Source: Phycisphaeraceae bacterium
GTDB taxonomy: Bacteria; Planctomycetota; Phycisphaerae; Phycisphaerales; Phycisphaeraceae
NCBI GenBank assembly: GCA_020851395.1
Contig: JADZCW010000023.1
Location: 1 to 21,524 of the forward strand
DNA: 21,524 nt
Direction of reading: 5' to 3'
The position numbers and the translations under genes were made by a program. The notes under the pieces were generated by a model, which was given only the letters and a program-made list of their open reading frames with translations, made no database searches and was not told the origin of the DNA. Position 1 is the first letter of the stretch, and each line of letters opens with the position of its first letter. This document shows positions 1 through 8,282 of this stretch, piece after piece.

Positions 1-368
1 ACTACGGCCTGGGCGTGATCGCCTGGAGCCCGCTGGCGGGCGGGCTTCTCGGCGGCGTGCTCGAGCAGGAACGCGTCGGGCGGCGCAAGGGCGGGAACGT
101 CGAGAAGCAGATCGAGCAGCGCCGCCCCCAGCTCGAGAAGTGGGAGGCGCTGTGCAAGCGGCTCGGCCAACCGCCCGCGCAGGTCGCCCTGGCGTGGGTG
201 CTGCACAACCCCGTCCTCACCGCCCCGATCATCGGCCCGCGCGAGCGTTCCCAGCTCGACAGCGCGGTGCGGGCGCTGGACCTCAAGCTCGGTGAAGAGA
301 CACTCAAGGAGATCGACCAGATCTGGCCCGGCCCCGGCGGCTCAGCGCCCGAGGCTTACGCATGGTGA
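1..368 (+). CDS. aldo/keto reductase, C-terminal part (5' end outside the window)
   Basis: The frame is open from the left edge (first full codon at base 3) and ends with TGA at 366-368, giving about 121 residues. The start YGLGVIAWSPLAGGLLGG is the strand-7 region of the aldo/keto reductase TIM barrel. The later stretch PIIGPR, followed by spaced leucines and the ending PGPGGSAPEAYAW, is typical of the C-terminus of the voltage-gated-channel beta-subunit-like / YajO-like AKR group. Such enzymes reduce aldehydes or ketones with NADPH in the cytoplasm. The catalytic Asp-Tyr-Lys-His tetrad lies upstream and cannot be checked. The last four codons overlap the 3' end of the convergent AraC-type gene by 13 bases. 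The family call is firm; the substrate is unknown. Confidence 0.9.
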   Translation, partial: YGLGVIAWSPLAGGLLGGVLEQERVGRRKGGNVEKQIEQRRPQLEKWEALCKRLGQPPAQVALAWVLHNPVLTAPIIGPRERSQLDSAVRALDLKLGEETLKEIDQIWPGPGGSAPEAYAW

Positions 369-1207
369 TCAGCCGCGTGCTGGGCCGGCGCCGGCCGTGA
401 GATGTTGTGCGTCGGCGGCAGGCTCCGCCGGAACCCCCGCGGCGACAGCCCCACGTGTTTGCGGAACAGCCGGGCAAAGTAGCGGTAATTGTCGTACCCC
501 AAGCCCGCGGCCAGTTCGTGCACGGGGCCCTCGCTCCGCTCGAGCAGACGTGCCGCAGCCTGCATCCGCCAGTGCAGCACCCAGTCGTGCGGGGGACGGT
601 GCACGATCTGGCGGAACAGCCGGCGGAACCGGCTGTAGGAGACGCCCAGGCGGGCCGCCTCGCGCGCGAAACGATAGCGCTCGAAGGGCGCCCGGCGGAT
701 GCGATCGCCCAGGTCGAGGATCGCCGTCTCCACAGGCCCCTGCCGGTGAGACAGACGGCGGTCCTCGTTCAACGTCAAGAACATCCCCTCGATCAGGTGC
801 ACCTGTCGGGCCCGCTCGTCGCCATCCGTCGGTTGGCCAAGGTTCACCACCTGGCGGAAGAGCGATTCAAACTCGTGGCGCAGCCGAAGAAGCTGGAATG
901 GGGACGTCGTGCGCGGCAGCAGCCCCGTCTCGAGCCAGCGGCGCGTCCGCGGGCCGGTGACGACCAGCCACATCTCGTGCCAGTACGCGCCGCCATGCGG
1001 GCCCAGGCGCACGTCCAGCCCCGGCCAGGTCCAGTACACCGTGCCCGGCCCGAGCACCGCCCGCTCGCCGTCCTTGCAGGTGAAATCGATCTCACCCTTG
1101 ACGATGTAGCTCAGGCCCACCGTGTCCGTCACACGGGCCTCGAAGCGCTGGCCGCAGCGCTCCGTGTCATTCGCTGCGAGGATGCACAGGTCGGAGAAGT
1201 AGTTCAT
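356..1207 (-). CDS. AraC-family transcriptional regulator
   Basis: This encodes a 283-residue protein with the standard AraC layout. The N-terminal half looks like a cupin effector-binding domain (YIVKGEIDFTCKDG, then GPGTVYWTWPG). The C-terminal ~100 residues carry two helix-turn-helix motifs: one around AARLGVSYSRFRRLFRQ, the second around HELAAGLGYDNYRYFARLFRKHVG, followed by SPRGFRR. The start was set at ATG 1207, preceded by a G-rich stretch (complement of 1208-1220). A GTG at 1243 would add 12 residues that look unconserved. It is divergent from the flavoprotein gene at 1359 with a 151-base gap containing a long dyad, so that gene is a reasonable target. Many family members sense sugars, but the ligand cannot be read from the sequence. 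Confidence 0.92.
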   Translation of the reverse strand: MNYFSDLCILAANDTERCGQRFEARVTDTVGLSYIVKGEIDFTCKDGERAVLGPGTVYWTWPGLDVRLGPHGGAYWHEMWLVVTGPRTRRWLETGLLPRTTSPFQLLRLRHEFESLFRQVVNLGQPTDGDERARQVHLIEGMFLTLNEDRRLSHRQGPVETAILDLGDRIRRAPFERYRFAREAARLGVSYSRFRRLFRQIVHRPPHDWVLHWRMQAAARLLERSEGPVHELAAGLGYDNYRYFARLFRKHVGLSPRGFRRSLPPTHNISRPAPAQHAADHHA

Positions 1208-1274
1208 GCCGCCCCCGGCTGATTGTGGCGCAAATCGTGCCACTTCGTGGCCAGATCAGACATTGATGCCCGCT

Positions 1275-1305
1275 CAATCCATGATAGGCTGGTCATCACG
1301 GATTG
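1275..1305. promoter_or_regulatory. imperfect 11-bp-arm dyad, candidate operator between AraC-type gene and flavoprotein gene
   Basis: Arms CAATCCATGAT (1275-1285) and ATCACGGATTG (1295-1305) are inverted copies with one mismatch, separated by 9 bases. The dyad lies in the divergent intergenic region, 54 bases before the flavoprotein start and 68 bases before the AraC-type start. It could be an operator for a dimeric regulator or an RNA hairpin in a 5' leader. The dyad is seen directly; its role is inferred. AraC proteins more often bind direct repeats, which argues for caution. Confidence 0.45.
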
Positions 1306-1358
1306 GGAAGCGTCAGCCAAATCAGACCTCTTTCGGCCGAACCGCACGGAGACCCGCC

Positions 1359-1940
1359 ATGCATGTCCTTGGCCTGATGGGCAGCGCCCGCCGCGACGGC
1401 AACACCAACGACCTGCTCGACGTCGTCCTCAACGCCGCCCATGAGAAGGGGGCCGACGTCGAGAAGATCGTCCTGGCTGACCATCGCGTCGAGCACATCG
1501 AGAACTGCCAGGTCTGCAAGCAGCGCGGCGCCTGCGTTCATGCCGACGACGATTTCGACCGGCTCATGGCCAAGGTCTATGCCGCCGACGTGCTGATCTA
1601 CGGCTCGCCCGTCTACTGGTACACCGTCAGCGGCCGACTCAAGGTCTTCCTCGATCGCTGGTCCTGCGAGCTCTACCTCAAGAGCAACGACTATTTCTGC
1701 GAAAAGATGAAACCCAAGGCCGGCGGGATCGTCACCGTGCAGGAAGAGAGCACCTACGAGCGGGCCGCGTCCTGCATCGAGGCCCTGGAAAAGACCATCA
1801 AGTACGCCCCAGGCTCGACCTACCTCGGCTACGTCCTGGGCCCCGGCGGCAAGCGCGGCACCGCCCTCAAGCACGAGCCGACCTTACTGGCCGCGCGCGA
1901 GCTCGGCCGCAAGGCCGCCGCCTTCAGGCCCGCCCCGTGA
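1359..1940 (+). CDS. flavodoxin-fold NAD(P)H-dependent FMN reductase / iron-sulfur-flavoprotein-like
   Basis: This encodes 193 residues. It begins with an FMN phosphate-binding loop (GSARRDGNTNDLL, residues 8-20) and continues with the flavin-facing GSPVYWYTVSGRLKVFLDRW near residues 82-101. Between them is a cysteine cluster, C50-X2-C53-X5-C59, followed by an acidic stretch, as in the multimeric flavodoxin / archaeal iron-sulfur flavoprotein group. Those proteins bind FMN and pass electrons from NAD(P)H or ferredoxin. Classical Isf proteins have four compact cysteines; only three are seen here, so an Fe-S cluster is uncertain. The start at ATG 1359 has GGAGA 7 bases upstream; upstream in-frame codons are unconserved. 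It is divergent from the AraC-type gene, and the secreted LamG gene follows 35 bases downstream. Confidence 0.85.
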   Translation: MHVLGLMGSARRDGNTNDLLDVVLNAAHEKGADVEKIVLADHRVEHIENCQVCKQRGACVHADDDFDRLMAKVYAADVLIYGSPVYWYTVSGRLKVFLDRWSCELYLKSNDYFCEKMKPKAGGIVTVQEESTYERAASCIEALEKTIKYAPGSTYLGYVLGPGGKRGTALKHEPTLLAARELGRKAAAFRPAP

Positions 1941-1975
1941 TCCCCGTTTCTGGGCGATATCCAAGGAAGACGAGC

Positions 1976-2863
1976 ATGCCCCGTTTTCTTCTCCGTGTGC
2001 TGATCCTTTGGCTCTCCGTCATGGTCCACGCGATGGCGGCACACGCCGAGGGCTTCGCCTTGGAGTTCTTCGGCACCGGTTCCGGTGACATCGATCGCGT
2101 GAAGATCCCGCTCGAACCCGACGGCCCCGTGAACGTCGGCGGCGACTTGACCATTGAGTTCTGGCTCAAGGCCCCGCCCGGGGTCAACGCCGGCGTCGTC
2201 CGCACGGGCCTCGACGGCTGGATCACCGGCAACATCCTGATCGACCGCGATGTCTACCACGCAGGCGACCACGGGGACTACGGCCTGTCCCTCGGCGACG
2301 GCCGGTTGGCGTTCGGCCTGGCGGTGGAGGGGGAAGGTCAGACCATGGTCGGCGCGACGGACCTGACCGATGGAAGCTGGCATCACGTGGCCGCCACGCG
2401 TGAGAAAACAACAGGCCGGATTTGCCTCTATGTCGATGGCAAGCTCGACGCCGAGGGGATCGGCCCGCCGGGCGACGCGAGCTACCGTGTGGGCCGGGAG
2501 ACCGATTGGCCGAACTCTGACCCCTTTCTCGTCCTGGGCGCGGAAAAGCACGACGCCGGACCGGAGTATCCGTCCTTCCACGGCCTGCTTGATGACCTGC
2601 GGATCTCCGACGTGGTGCGCTACACCGAATCCTTCACGCCCCCGACCGGCCCAGCCGAGACAGATGATCACACGGTCCTGCTGCTGCGATTCGACGAGGG
2701 CGAGGGAGACATCGCCCACGACAGCTCGCCGCACGGCCGTCATGGCCGACTGCGGATCGGCGGGCCACACCAAGGCCCGCGTTGGTCGAGCGACACGCCC
2801 TGGTCGCCGTCATCAACCACACAACCAGCCTCTACCACCCCGCCGGCAGACGCAGCACGCTGA
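1976..2863 (+). CDS. secreted LamG / concanavalin-A-like domain protein
   Basis: This encodes 295 residues. An N-terminal signal peptide (basic start MPRFLLR, hydrophobic core, Ala-X-Ala-like end AHAEG near residue 25) is followed by one concanavalin A-like jelly-roll domain of the LamG/laminin-G-like type. The LTIEFWLKAP strand, the DGSWHHVAATR strand with CLYVDGKLDAEG, and the LDDLRISDVVRYTESF strand are characteristic. A Ser/Thr/Pro-rich tail of about 25 residues ends the protein. Such domains bind glycans or are accessory modules in exported proteins of planctomycetes and related bacteria. ATG 1976 is chosen because AAGGAAG lies 7 bases upstream and the signal peptide begins cleanly there; a GTG at 1937 overlapping the previous stop is possible. 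The last 32 bases overlap the convergent beta-propeller gene. The ligand is unknown. Confidence 0.85.
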   Translation: MPRFLLRVLILWLSVMVHAMAAHAEGFALEFFGTGSGDIDRVKIPLEPDGPVNVGGDLTIEFWLKAPPGVNAGVVRTGLDGWITGNILIDRDVYHAGDHGDYGLSLGDGRLAFGLAVEGEGQTMVGATDLTDGSWHHVAATREKTTGRICLYVDGKLDAEGIGPPGDASYRVGRETDWPNSDPFLVLGAEKHDAGPEYPSFHGLLDDLRISDVVRYTESFTPPTGPAETDDHTVLLLRFDEGEGDIAHDSSPHGRHGRLRIGGPHQGPRWSSDTPWSPSSTTQPASTTPPADAAR

Positions 2864-4088
2864 TGCGCTGCGTCCAGGCCTGCTTGCTCTTGGCCTCCTG
2901 CTCGGGGATGACGACGATGGCGCTGCCGTCGTCGAGCTTCTGGAGCTTGAGGTCCGAGGGCGAGCGGAACTTGACCGGCGGCGAGCCGAGCTCGAGTGAC
3001 TGCGGCTGCTGGCCCGAACGGATCAGGGCCAGGTCGCCCGCGGCCCGGCTGACGAGGATGTGCCCGGCGGGGGTGAAGACCAGGCCGTCGAGCGCACCTA
3101 AGCCGTCGACGATCGGGGCGAGCTTGGGCTGATTGGGGTCGAGCGGGAACGCCCCGCGCGGGATGGCATACACCGCGCCGCCCTTGGGGGCCGGGCCGTC
3201 GCTGGTCACGAAGTAGATCGCGTCGGTGGTTTCGTCGTAGGCCAGCCCGTTGGGCCCGCGCTCGAACGGCGTGAAGGCGACACCGGAGATGGGCTGTGGC
3301 GCCGTGGCGGGCGAGGCGGATGACCACTGAGCCAGGGCGTCAAGGTCGTGGTGACTGAGGCGCAGAACCCCCGGGGGGGTCTTGCCGTCGGGCGAGCCGA
3401 CCTCGGCGGCGTAGAAGTGGCCGTCCTTGTCGAACGTGGCGCCGTTGAGGCCGAAGATCGGCCGGCCCAGCGCCTTGACCACCGGGCCGTCCGGGCCGCA
3501 GTCGATCTTGCCCAGCAACTCGCCACTCTGGCCGTCAAGGATGACCACGCCCGTTCCCCACTTGCGGGGGTCCGTCACGGGTGTGCCGTCCTTGTCACAT
3601 TGCATGTAGAAGCCGACGTTGACGAACAGCGACCCGGCCGGGAAGCGGTCCGTCGGCACGGGCAGGACCGTGATCCCCAGCGGCGCGGTCAGCCCCATCG
3701 CCCAGCGCAAATCAACGACCTTGAGGTTCCCCTCCGAGCCCACGGCCAGTTTCGAGATCGCCCCCTGCTCCGGGAGCAGGCCGAACGTGAAGCCAGGACC
3801 GTGCTCCCCCGAGGCGCAGTTGGTCACATAGAGGAACCGGCCGTCGAGCGAGAAGGCGCAGCTCTCGGGCTTGTTGAAGCGTGGCAGCCGCTGCTGGACC
3901 ACGGGCTGATCCATCACCTCCGCCTCTTTCGTGGATCCAGCTGCGGACTCGATCTGCTCGACCTGCTGCGTCGGCCGGATGTTCGGCAGGGGGGTCTGAG
4001 GAATCTCGGGCGCGATAAACTGCCCCACGACCGACTCGGTCGACATGACGCCCAGTACCGCAGCCGCCCAGTAAAGCGCGTTTTTCAC
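2832..4088 (-). CDS. secreted beta-propeller protein (SMP-30/NHL-like)
   Basis: This encodes 418 residues. The start is GTG 4088, with GGAAGGAG (complement of 4097-4104) 8 bases upstream; a longer frame to 4217 would place unconserved residues before the signal peptide. The N-terminus (KNALYWAAAVLGVMSTESVVGQ) looks like a signal peptide. After a Gln/Pro-rich linker come repeated propeller-type blades: ESCAFSLDGRFLYVTNC, LGITVLPV, ATFDKDGHFYAAEV, NGLAYDETTDAIYFVT, and DGLVFTPAGHILVSR. The spacing and the 'asp-gly / ala-tyr' strands resemble SMP-30/gluconolactonase or NHL propellers, but I see no confident set of metal ligands, so no enzyme activity is claimed. It is probably periplasmic or extracellular. 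It is convergent with the LamG gene and divergent from the helicase gene. Confidence 0.75.
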   Translation of the reverse strand: MKNALYWAAAVLGVMSTESVVGQFIAPEIPQTPLPNIRPTQQVEQIESAAGSTKEAEVMDQPVVQQRLPRFNKPESCAFSLDGRFLYVTNCASGEHGPGFTFGLLPEQGAISKLAVGSEGNLKVVDLRWAMGLTAPLGITVLPVPTDRFPAGSLFVNVGFYMQCDKDGTPVTDPRKWGTGVVILDGQSGELLGKIDCGPDGPVVKALGRPIFGLNGATFDKDGHFYAAEVGSPDGKTPPGVLRLSHHDLDALAQWSSASPATAPQPISGVAFTPFERGPNGLAYDETTDAIYFVTSDGPAPKGGAVYAIPRGAFPLDPNQPKLAPIVDGLGALDGLVFTPAGHILVSRAAGDLALIRSGQQPQSLELGSPPVKFRSPSDLKLQKLDDGSAIVVIPEQEAKSKQAWTQRISVLRLPAGW

Positions 4089-4112
4089 GGGTGATTCTCC
4101 TTCCGCACGCGA

Positions 4113-4141
4113 AGTATAGGTCCGTGGTTTGGCGATACCAT
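4113..4141 (-). promoter_or_regulatory. candidate promoter of the beta-propeller gene
   Basis: On the minus strand a TATACT hexamer (complement of 4113-4118, five of six matches to the -10 consensus) lies 24 bases before the GTG start. An ATGGTA hexamer (complement of 4136-4141) sits 17 bases further upstream and matches the -35 consensus at only three positions. The -10 is convincing and the -35 is weak. Confidence 0.4.
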
Positions 4142-4165
4142 CATAGTTCACCCTTGACGGAAGCC

Positions 4166-4192
4166 CCCCGGAATCCCCGGAGCCCTCGGAGC
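4166..4192 (+). repeat. three tandem 9-base units across the helicase ribosome-binding site
   Basis: Units CCCCGGAAT (4166-4174), CCCCGGAGC (4175-4183) and CCTCGGAGC (4184-4192) follow each other directly. Each holds a GGAA or GGAG core. The third supplies the GGAG (4188-4191) that sits 8 bases before the TTG start of the helicase gene. Confidence 0.6.
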
Positions 4193-4199
4193 CCAGCGT

Positions 4200-7100
4200 T
4201 TGGAGCGAATCGGCCACGACGAGTTACGAGCCCTGCACGAGCTGATCGACCGGGCGTTGCAGCGCGACCGCCCGCGGTTTAACCGCCGGCTCGAGGGGTT
4301 GCTGCGCGACCAGGGTGACGCCCAACGGCTGGCCGAGGAGACCGCCCGCCTCCGCCGGCGGATCGAGGCCTCGGCCCGCCATCGGCAGGGCCGCGTCGAC
4401 CGCGTGCCGAAGGTCACTTACCCCGCCGACCTGCCGATTGCCGCCAAGAAGGACGACATCGTCCGGGCCATTCGAGAGCACCAAGTCATCGTTGTCTGCG
4501 GCGACACGGGCTCGGGCAAATCCACGCAGCTCCCGAAGATCTGCCTCGAGGCGGGACGCGGCATCGACGGCCTTGTCGGCCACACCCAGCCGCGCCGCAT
4601 CGCCGCGCGCACGCTGGCGGCACGCATCGCCAGCGAGATGAATACGTCCGTTGGCCAGGAGGTTGGCTACAAGGTCCGCTTCACTGACGCCACCAGCCCA
4701 CACGGATTCATCAAGCTCATGACCGACGGCATCCTGCTGGCTGAAACGCAGCAGGATCGCTTCCTCGACGCCTACGACACCCTGATCCTCGACGAGGCTC
4801 ACGAGCGGTCGCTGAACATCGACTTCCTCCTGGGCTACCTCCGTCAACTCCTGCCGCGCCGGCGCGACCTTAAGCTCATCATCACCTCGGCCACCATCGA
4901 CCCCCGGAAGTTCGCGGAACACTTCACCGACGCGCGCGGCCGGCCGGCACCGATCGTCGAAGTCAGCGGACGGACGTTCCCCGTCGAGGTGCTCTATCGC
5001 CCCCCGCAACCTGTCGAGCTGCCCGCCGATGCCGATCCGACTGAGCCGCCGCCGGAGCGTGACATTGAAGACGTCATCGCCGACGCCGTGGACGAGCTCG
5101 CCCAACTCCCCGAACGCGGCGACATCCTGATCTTCCTGCCCACGGAGCGCGACATCCTCGAGCTCTCGAAGTTGCTGCGCCGCCGGCGCATCCCGGGCGA
5201 CACACGGCAGGGCGACACCGACGTGCTGCCGCTCTACGCCCGCCTCTCCGTGGCGGAGCAGAATCGCGTCTTTGATCCCCACCCGGGCCGGCGGCGCATC
5301 GTCCTGGCGACGAATGTGGCCGAGACGTCGCTGACCGTGCCCGGCATCAAGTACGTGATCGACCCCGGCACCGCCCGGATCAGCCGCTACTCTGCCCGCG
5401 CCAAGGTGCAGCGTCTGCCCATCGAGGCCATCTCGCAGGCCTCGGCCGACCAGCGCAAGGGCCGTTGCGGCAGAACGTCGCCGGGCGTCTGCATCCGTCT
5501 TTACTCCGAGGAAGACTTCCAGGGGCGGGAGCGCTTCACGCCGCCGGAGATCCTGCGCACGGACCTGGCGTCGGTAATCCTCCAGATGAAGGCGCTGGGT
5601 CTGGGCGACATCGGGCGATTCCCCTTCGTCGACCCGCCGCGCACGAGCATGATCGCCGACGGCCTGCGCACGCTGCACGAACTCGGGGCCATTGACGACC
5701 GCCAACGATTAACCGACATCGGCCGCAAGCTCGCCCGTCTGCCGGTGGACCCACGCATCGGTCGGATGATCCTCGCCGGGCACGCTGAGCATTGCCTGGC
5801 CGACGTGCTGGTCATCGCCGCGGCGCTCTCGACGCAGGACCCGCGCCTGCGCCCACCGGAGCAGCAAGAGAAGGCCGACACCGCCCACCGCGCGCTGGCC
5901 CACGAACGGTCCGACTTCCTGACGTACCTCAAGCTCTGGGACTTCTATCACGGGCTGATGGGCAAGCTCTCGCGGAACGCGCTCAAGCTCGCCTGCCAGC
6001 GGAATTTCCTCTCCATGGTGCGGATGCGCGAGTGGCTGGACGTCTATCGTCAGCTCCGCACCCTCGTCGAGGACACGGACCTTCACGTCGGCCCCCGGAA
6101 GTGGGAATCGCCGAAACACGAGCAAGAAGCCGGCCCACCCGTGCCGGGCCAGCCGCGAGAGAAGTCCAACAGCAGTGGGGGGGTCGAGGATTCCATCCAC
6201 CGCGCGCTCCTGACGGGGCTGCTCGCGAATATCGCGCAGAAGGGCTCCGGCACCGACGGCTACGCCTACAGCGGCGCCGGCGGCAAGAAGCTCTACCTCT
6301 GGCCCGGCTCGGTCCTCTTCGACAAGACCCCGGCCTGGATCGTCAGTGCCGAGCAGGTCGACACCACCCGCCTCTACGCCCGCACCGTCGCGCCGATCCA
6401 GCCGACGTGGATCGAGCCCCTGGCTGGTCACCTCGTCAGCCGCAGCTACTCCGAGCCGCACTGGGAGGAAAAATCCGCCCACGTCCGCGCCTTTGAGAAG
6501 GTCACGCTCTTCGGCCTGGTCATCGTGCCCAAGCGTTCGGTCCACTACGGCCCGGTCGACCCGGCCAAGGCCCGTGAGATCTTCATCCACCACGCCCTGG
6601 TCGAGGGCGAGTTCAACACCGACGCGCCCTTCTTCCAGCACAACCAGGCCCTGATCGAGGAAGTCCGCCAGCTCGAGGCCAAGGCCCGGCGGCCGGACCT
6701 GCTGGCCGACGAGCATTTGCGATTCGCCTTCTACGACGCCCGCCTGCCCGCCGGCATCCACAACGGCCCGGCCCTCGAACAATGGCTCAAGAAGGCCGAC
6801 AAAACGCAGGTCGACGCGCTGAAGATGAAGCGCGAGGACCTGCTCCGCGGCGACACGACGGACATCACCCCCGAGGCTTTCCCCGACCGCATCACGTCCG
6901 GGGGCATGACGCTGCCGGTGGCCTACAAGCTCGAGCCGGGCTCAGCCAACGACGGCCTGACGCTCACGCTCCCGCGCGAAGCCCTGCACCAATTCGACGC
7001 CCGGAAGCTGGGCTGGCTCGTCCCGGGCCTGCTGAAGGAAAAAGTCATCGCCCTGATCCGAGCACTGCCCAAGGAGTGGCGGCGCAATTTCGTCCCCGTG

Positions 7101-8246
7101 CCCGACGTCGCTGACGCTGTGATGAAGATCATTGATTTCGGCCAGGGTTCCATGCCCGAGGCCCTCGCGGCGGCACTGCATCAGCTCACCGGCGTAAACG
7201 TGCCCCCGGACGTGTTCGATGAATCGACGCTGCCCGAGCACCTGCGGATGAACGTGCAGGTCGTCGATGCCGAGGGCAAGCCGATCGCCCAGGGTCGCAC
7301 GTGGGGCGACGTCCGCGCCCAGGCCGGCGGTGGGGGGCTCGTCGAGGCGCCCAGCGTCACGCACGCCGACGACGGTTCAGCTTTCACGGAGCGCACCGGC
7401 CTGACGCGCTGGGATTTCGGCTCGCTGCCCGAGTCTGTCGAGGTTCGACGCGCCGGTGTGGTGCTCAAGGCCTATCCCACACTCGTCGACGAGGGCCACA
7501 CCATCGCCCTGCGTCTGGCGGATCGACCCGGCCAGGATCGGCCTGGGCTGCGACGACTGTTTGTCCTCCAGGTCCACGACATGATCGCTGACGAGGTCCA
7601 CCGCATGTCGGGCGTCGATGCCATGCGCCTGCGTTACACGCTCATCGGCGACCCCAAGCAGCTCGAGGACCTGCTCATCGACCTCGTGGCCGAGCGGGCG
7701 TTCCTCTTCGACGACCCGGTGATCCGTGACGGCGCGGCTTTCGAGGAGCGGCTGAACCTGGGCTGGAACCGCATCACCGCGGCGGTGGGGGAGGTGCAGC
7801 GCACGGTCAGCCTCGTGCTCGAGCACGCTCAGCGGGCGCTGGCTGCGCTCGATTCCGCCCCGAACACACCCGCCTGGCAGGGGGCTGTCCGCGACATGCG
7901 TCTGCAGGCCAGGGCGCTGCTCTCGGGGTCGTTCCTGCTCACGACGCCCTGGCCGTGGCTCGCGCAGTACCCGCGCTACCTCACGGGCATCGCCAAACGC
8001 CTGGAGAAACTCGCCGGCGGCGGACTGCAGCGCGATCTCAAGAGCATGGCTGAGCTCGAGCCCTGGCTGCGCCGGTTCGCTGAGCGCGCTAACGAGCATC
8101 AGAAGCAGGGCGTGAGTGACCCAGCCCTGGTCACCATGCGCTGGATGATCGAGGAGTACCGCGTCTCGCTCTTCGCCCAGGAGCTGCGCACGGCCGTCCC
8201 GGTCTCGCCGCGCCGGCTTGAGGCGCAGTGGAAGCTCGTGCGTTAG
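4200..8246 (+). CDS. hrpA: ATP-dependent DEAH-box RNA helicase HrpA
   Basis: This encodes 1348 residues, close to the ~1300 of Escherichia coli HrpA. Domains in order: an N-terminal basic helical region; the DEAH ATPase domain with Walker A GDTGSGKST (101-109), DEAH (198-201) and SAT (230-232); the second RecA domain with motif VI QRKGRCGR (about 418-425); HA2/ratchet; an OB-fold-like region containing PTWIEPLAGHLVSRSYSEPHWEEK; and the long DUF3418-type C-terminal extension that separates HrpA from HrpB. A Pro/Ser/Lys-rich insertion lies around residues 630-655. In E. coli, HrpA acts on RNA and has been linked to mRNA processing and ribosome rescue. TTG 4200 is chosen as start because GGAG lies 8 bases upstream and no later in-frame start precedes the conserved N-terminus. 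It is the longest gene in the window, with its own divergent upstream region. Confidence 0.96.
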   Translation: MERIGHDELRALHELIDRALQRDRPRFNRRLEGLLRDQGDAQRLAEETARLRRRIEASARHRQGRVDRVPKVTYPADLPIAAKKDDIVRAIREHQVIVVCGDTGSGKSTQLPKICLEAGRGIDGLVGHTQPRRIAARTLAARIASEMNTSVGQEVGYKVRFTDATSPHGFIKLMTDGILLAETQQDRFLDAYDTLILDEAHERSLNIDFLLGYLRQLLPRRRDLKLIITSATIDPRKFAEHFTDARGRPAPIVEVSGRTFPVEVLYRPPQPVELPADADPTEPPPERDIEDVIADAVDELAQLPERGDILIFLPTERDILELSKLLRRRRIPGDTRQGDTDVLPLYARLSVAEQNRVFDPHPGRRRIVLATNVAETSLTVPGIKYVIDPGTARISRYSARAKVQRLPIEAISQASADQRKGRCGRTSPGVCIRLYSEEDFQGRERFTPPEILRTDLASVILQMKALGLGDIGRFPFVDPPRTSMIADGLRTLHELGAIDDRQRLTDIGRKLARLPVDPRIGRMILAGHAEHCLADVLVIAAALSTQDPRLRPPEQQEKADTAHRALAHERSDFLTYLKLWDFYHGLMGKLSRNALKLACQRNFLSMVRMREWLDVYRQLRTLVEDTDLHVGPRKWESPKHEQEAGPPVPGQPREKSNSSGGVEDSIHRALLTGLLANIAQKGSGTDGYAYSGAGGKKLYLWPGSVLFDKTPAWIVSAEQVDTTRLYARTVAPIQPTWIEPLAGHLVSRSYSEPHWEEKSAHVRAFEKVTLFGLVIVPKRSVHYGPVDPAKAREIFIHHALVEGEFNTDAPFFQHNQALIEEVRQLEAKARRPDLLADEHLRFAFYDARLPAGIHNGPALEQWLKKADKTQVDALKMKREDLLRGDTTDITPEAFPDRITSGGMTLPVAYKLEPGSANDGLTLTLPREALHQFDARKLGWLVPGLLKEKVIALIRALPKEWRRNFVPVPDVADAVMKIIDFGQGSMPEALAAALHQLTGVNVPPDVFDESTLPEHLRMNVQVVDAEGKPIAQGRTWGDVRAQAGGGGLVEAPSVTHADDGSAFTERTGLTRWDFGSLPESVEVRRAGVVLKAYPTLVDEGHTIALRLADRPGQDRPGLRRLFVLQVHDMIADEVHRMSGVDAMRLRYTLIGDPKQLEDLLIDLVAERAFLFDDPVIRDGAAFEERLNLGWNRITAAVGEVQRTVSLVLEHAQRALAALDSAPNTPAWQGAVRDMRLQARALLSGSFLLTTPWPWLAQYPRYLTGIAKRLEKLAGGGLQRDLKSMAELEPWLRRFAERANEHQKQGVSDPALVTMRWMIEEYRVSLFAQELRTAVPVSPRRLEAQWKLVR

Positions 8247-8282
8247 GCGCGCCTCGCCGACATTGGCATCTTGAGCAACGAT

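Noticed and set aside
407..1222. Plus-strand open frame opposite the AraC-type gene
   Set aside because: The minus-strand product has a complete AraC architecture; the plus frame is compositionally biased and unrecognised.
4224..6782. Two long minus-strand open frames opposite hrpA
   Set aside because: They show no recognisable domain and lie fully inside conserved helicase motifs; this is a GC-rich antisense artefact.
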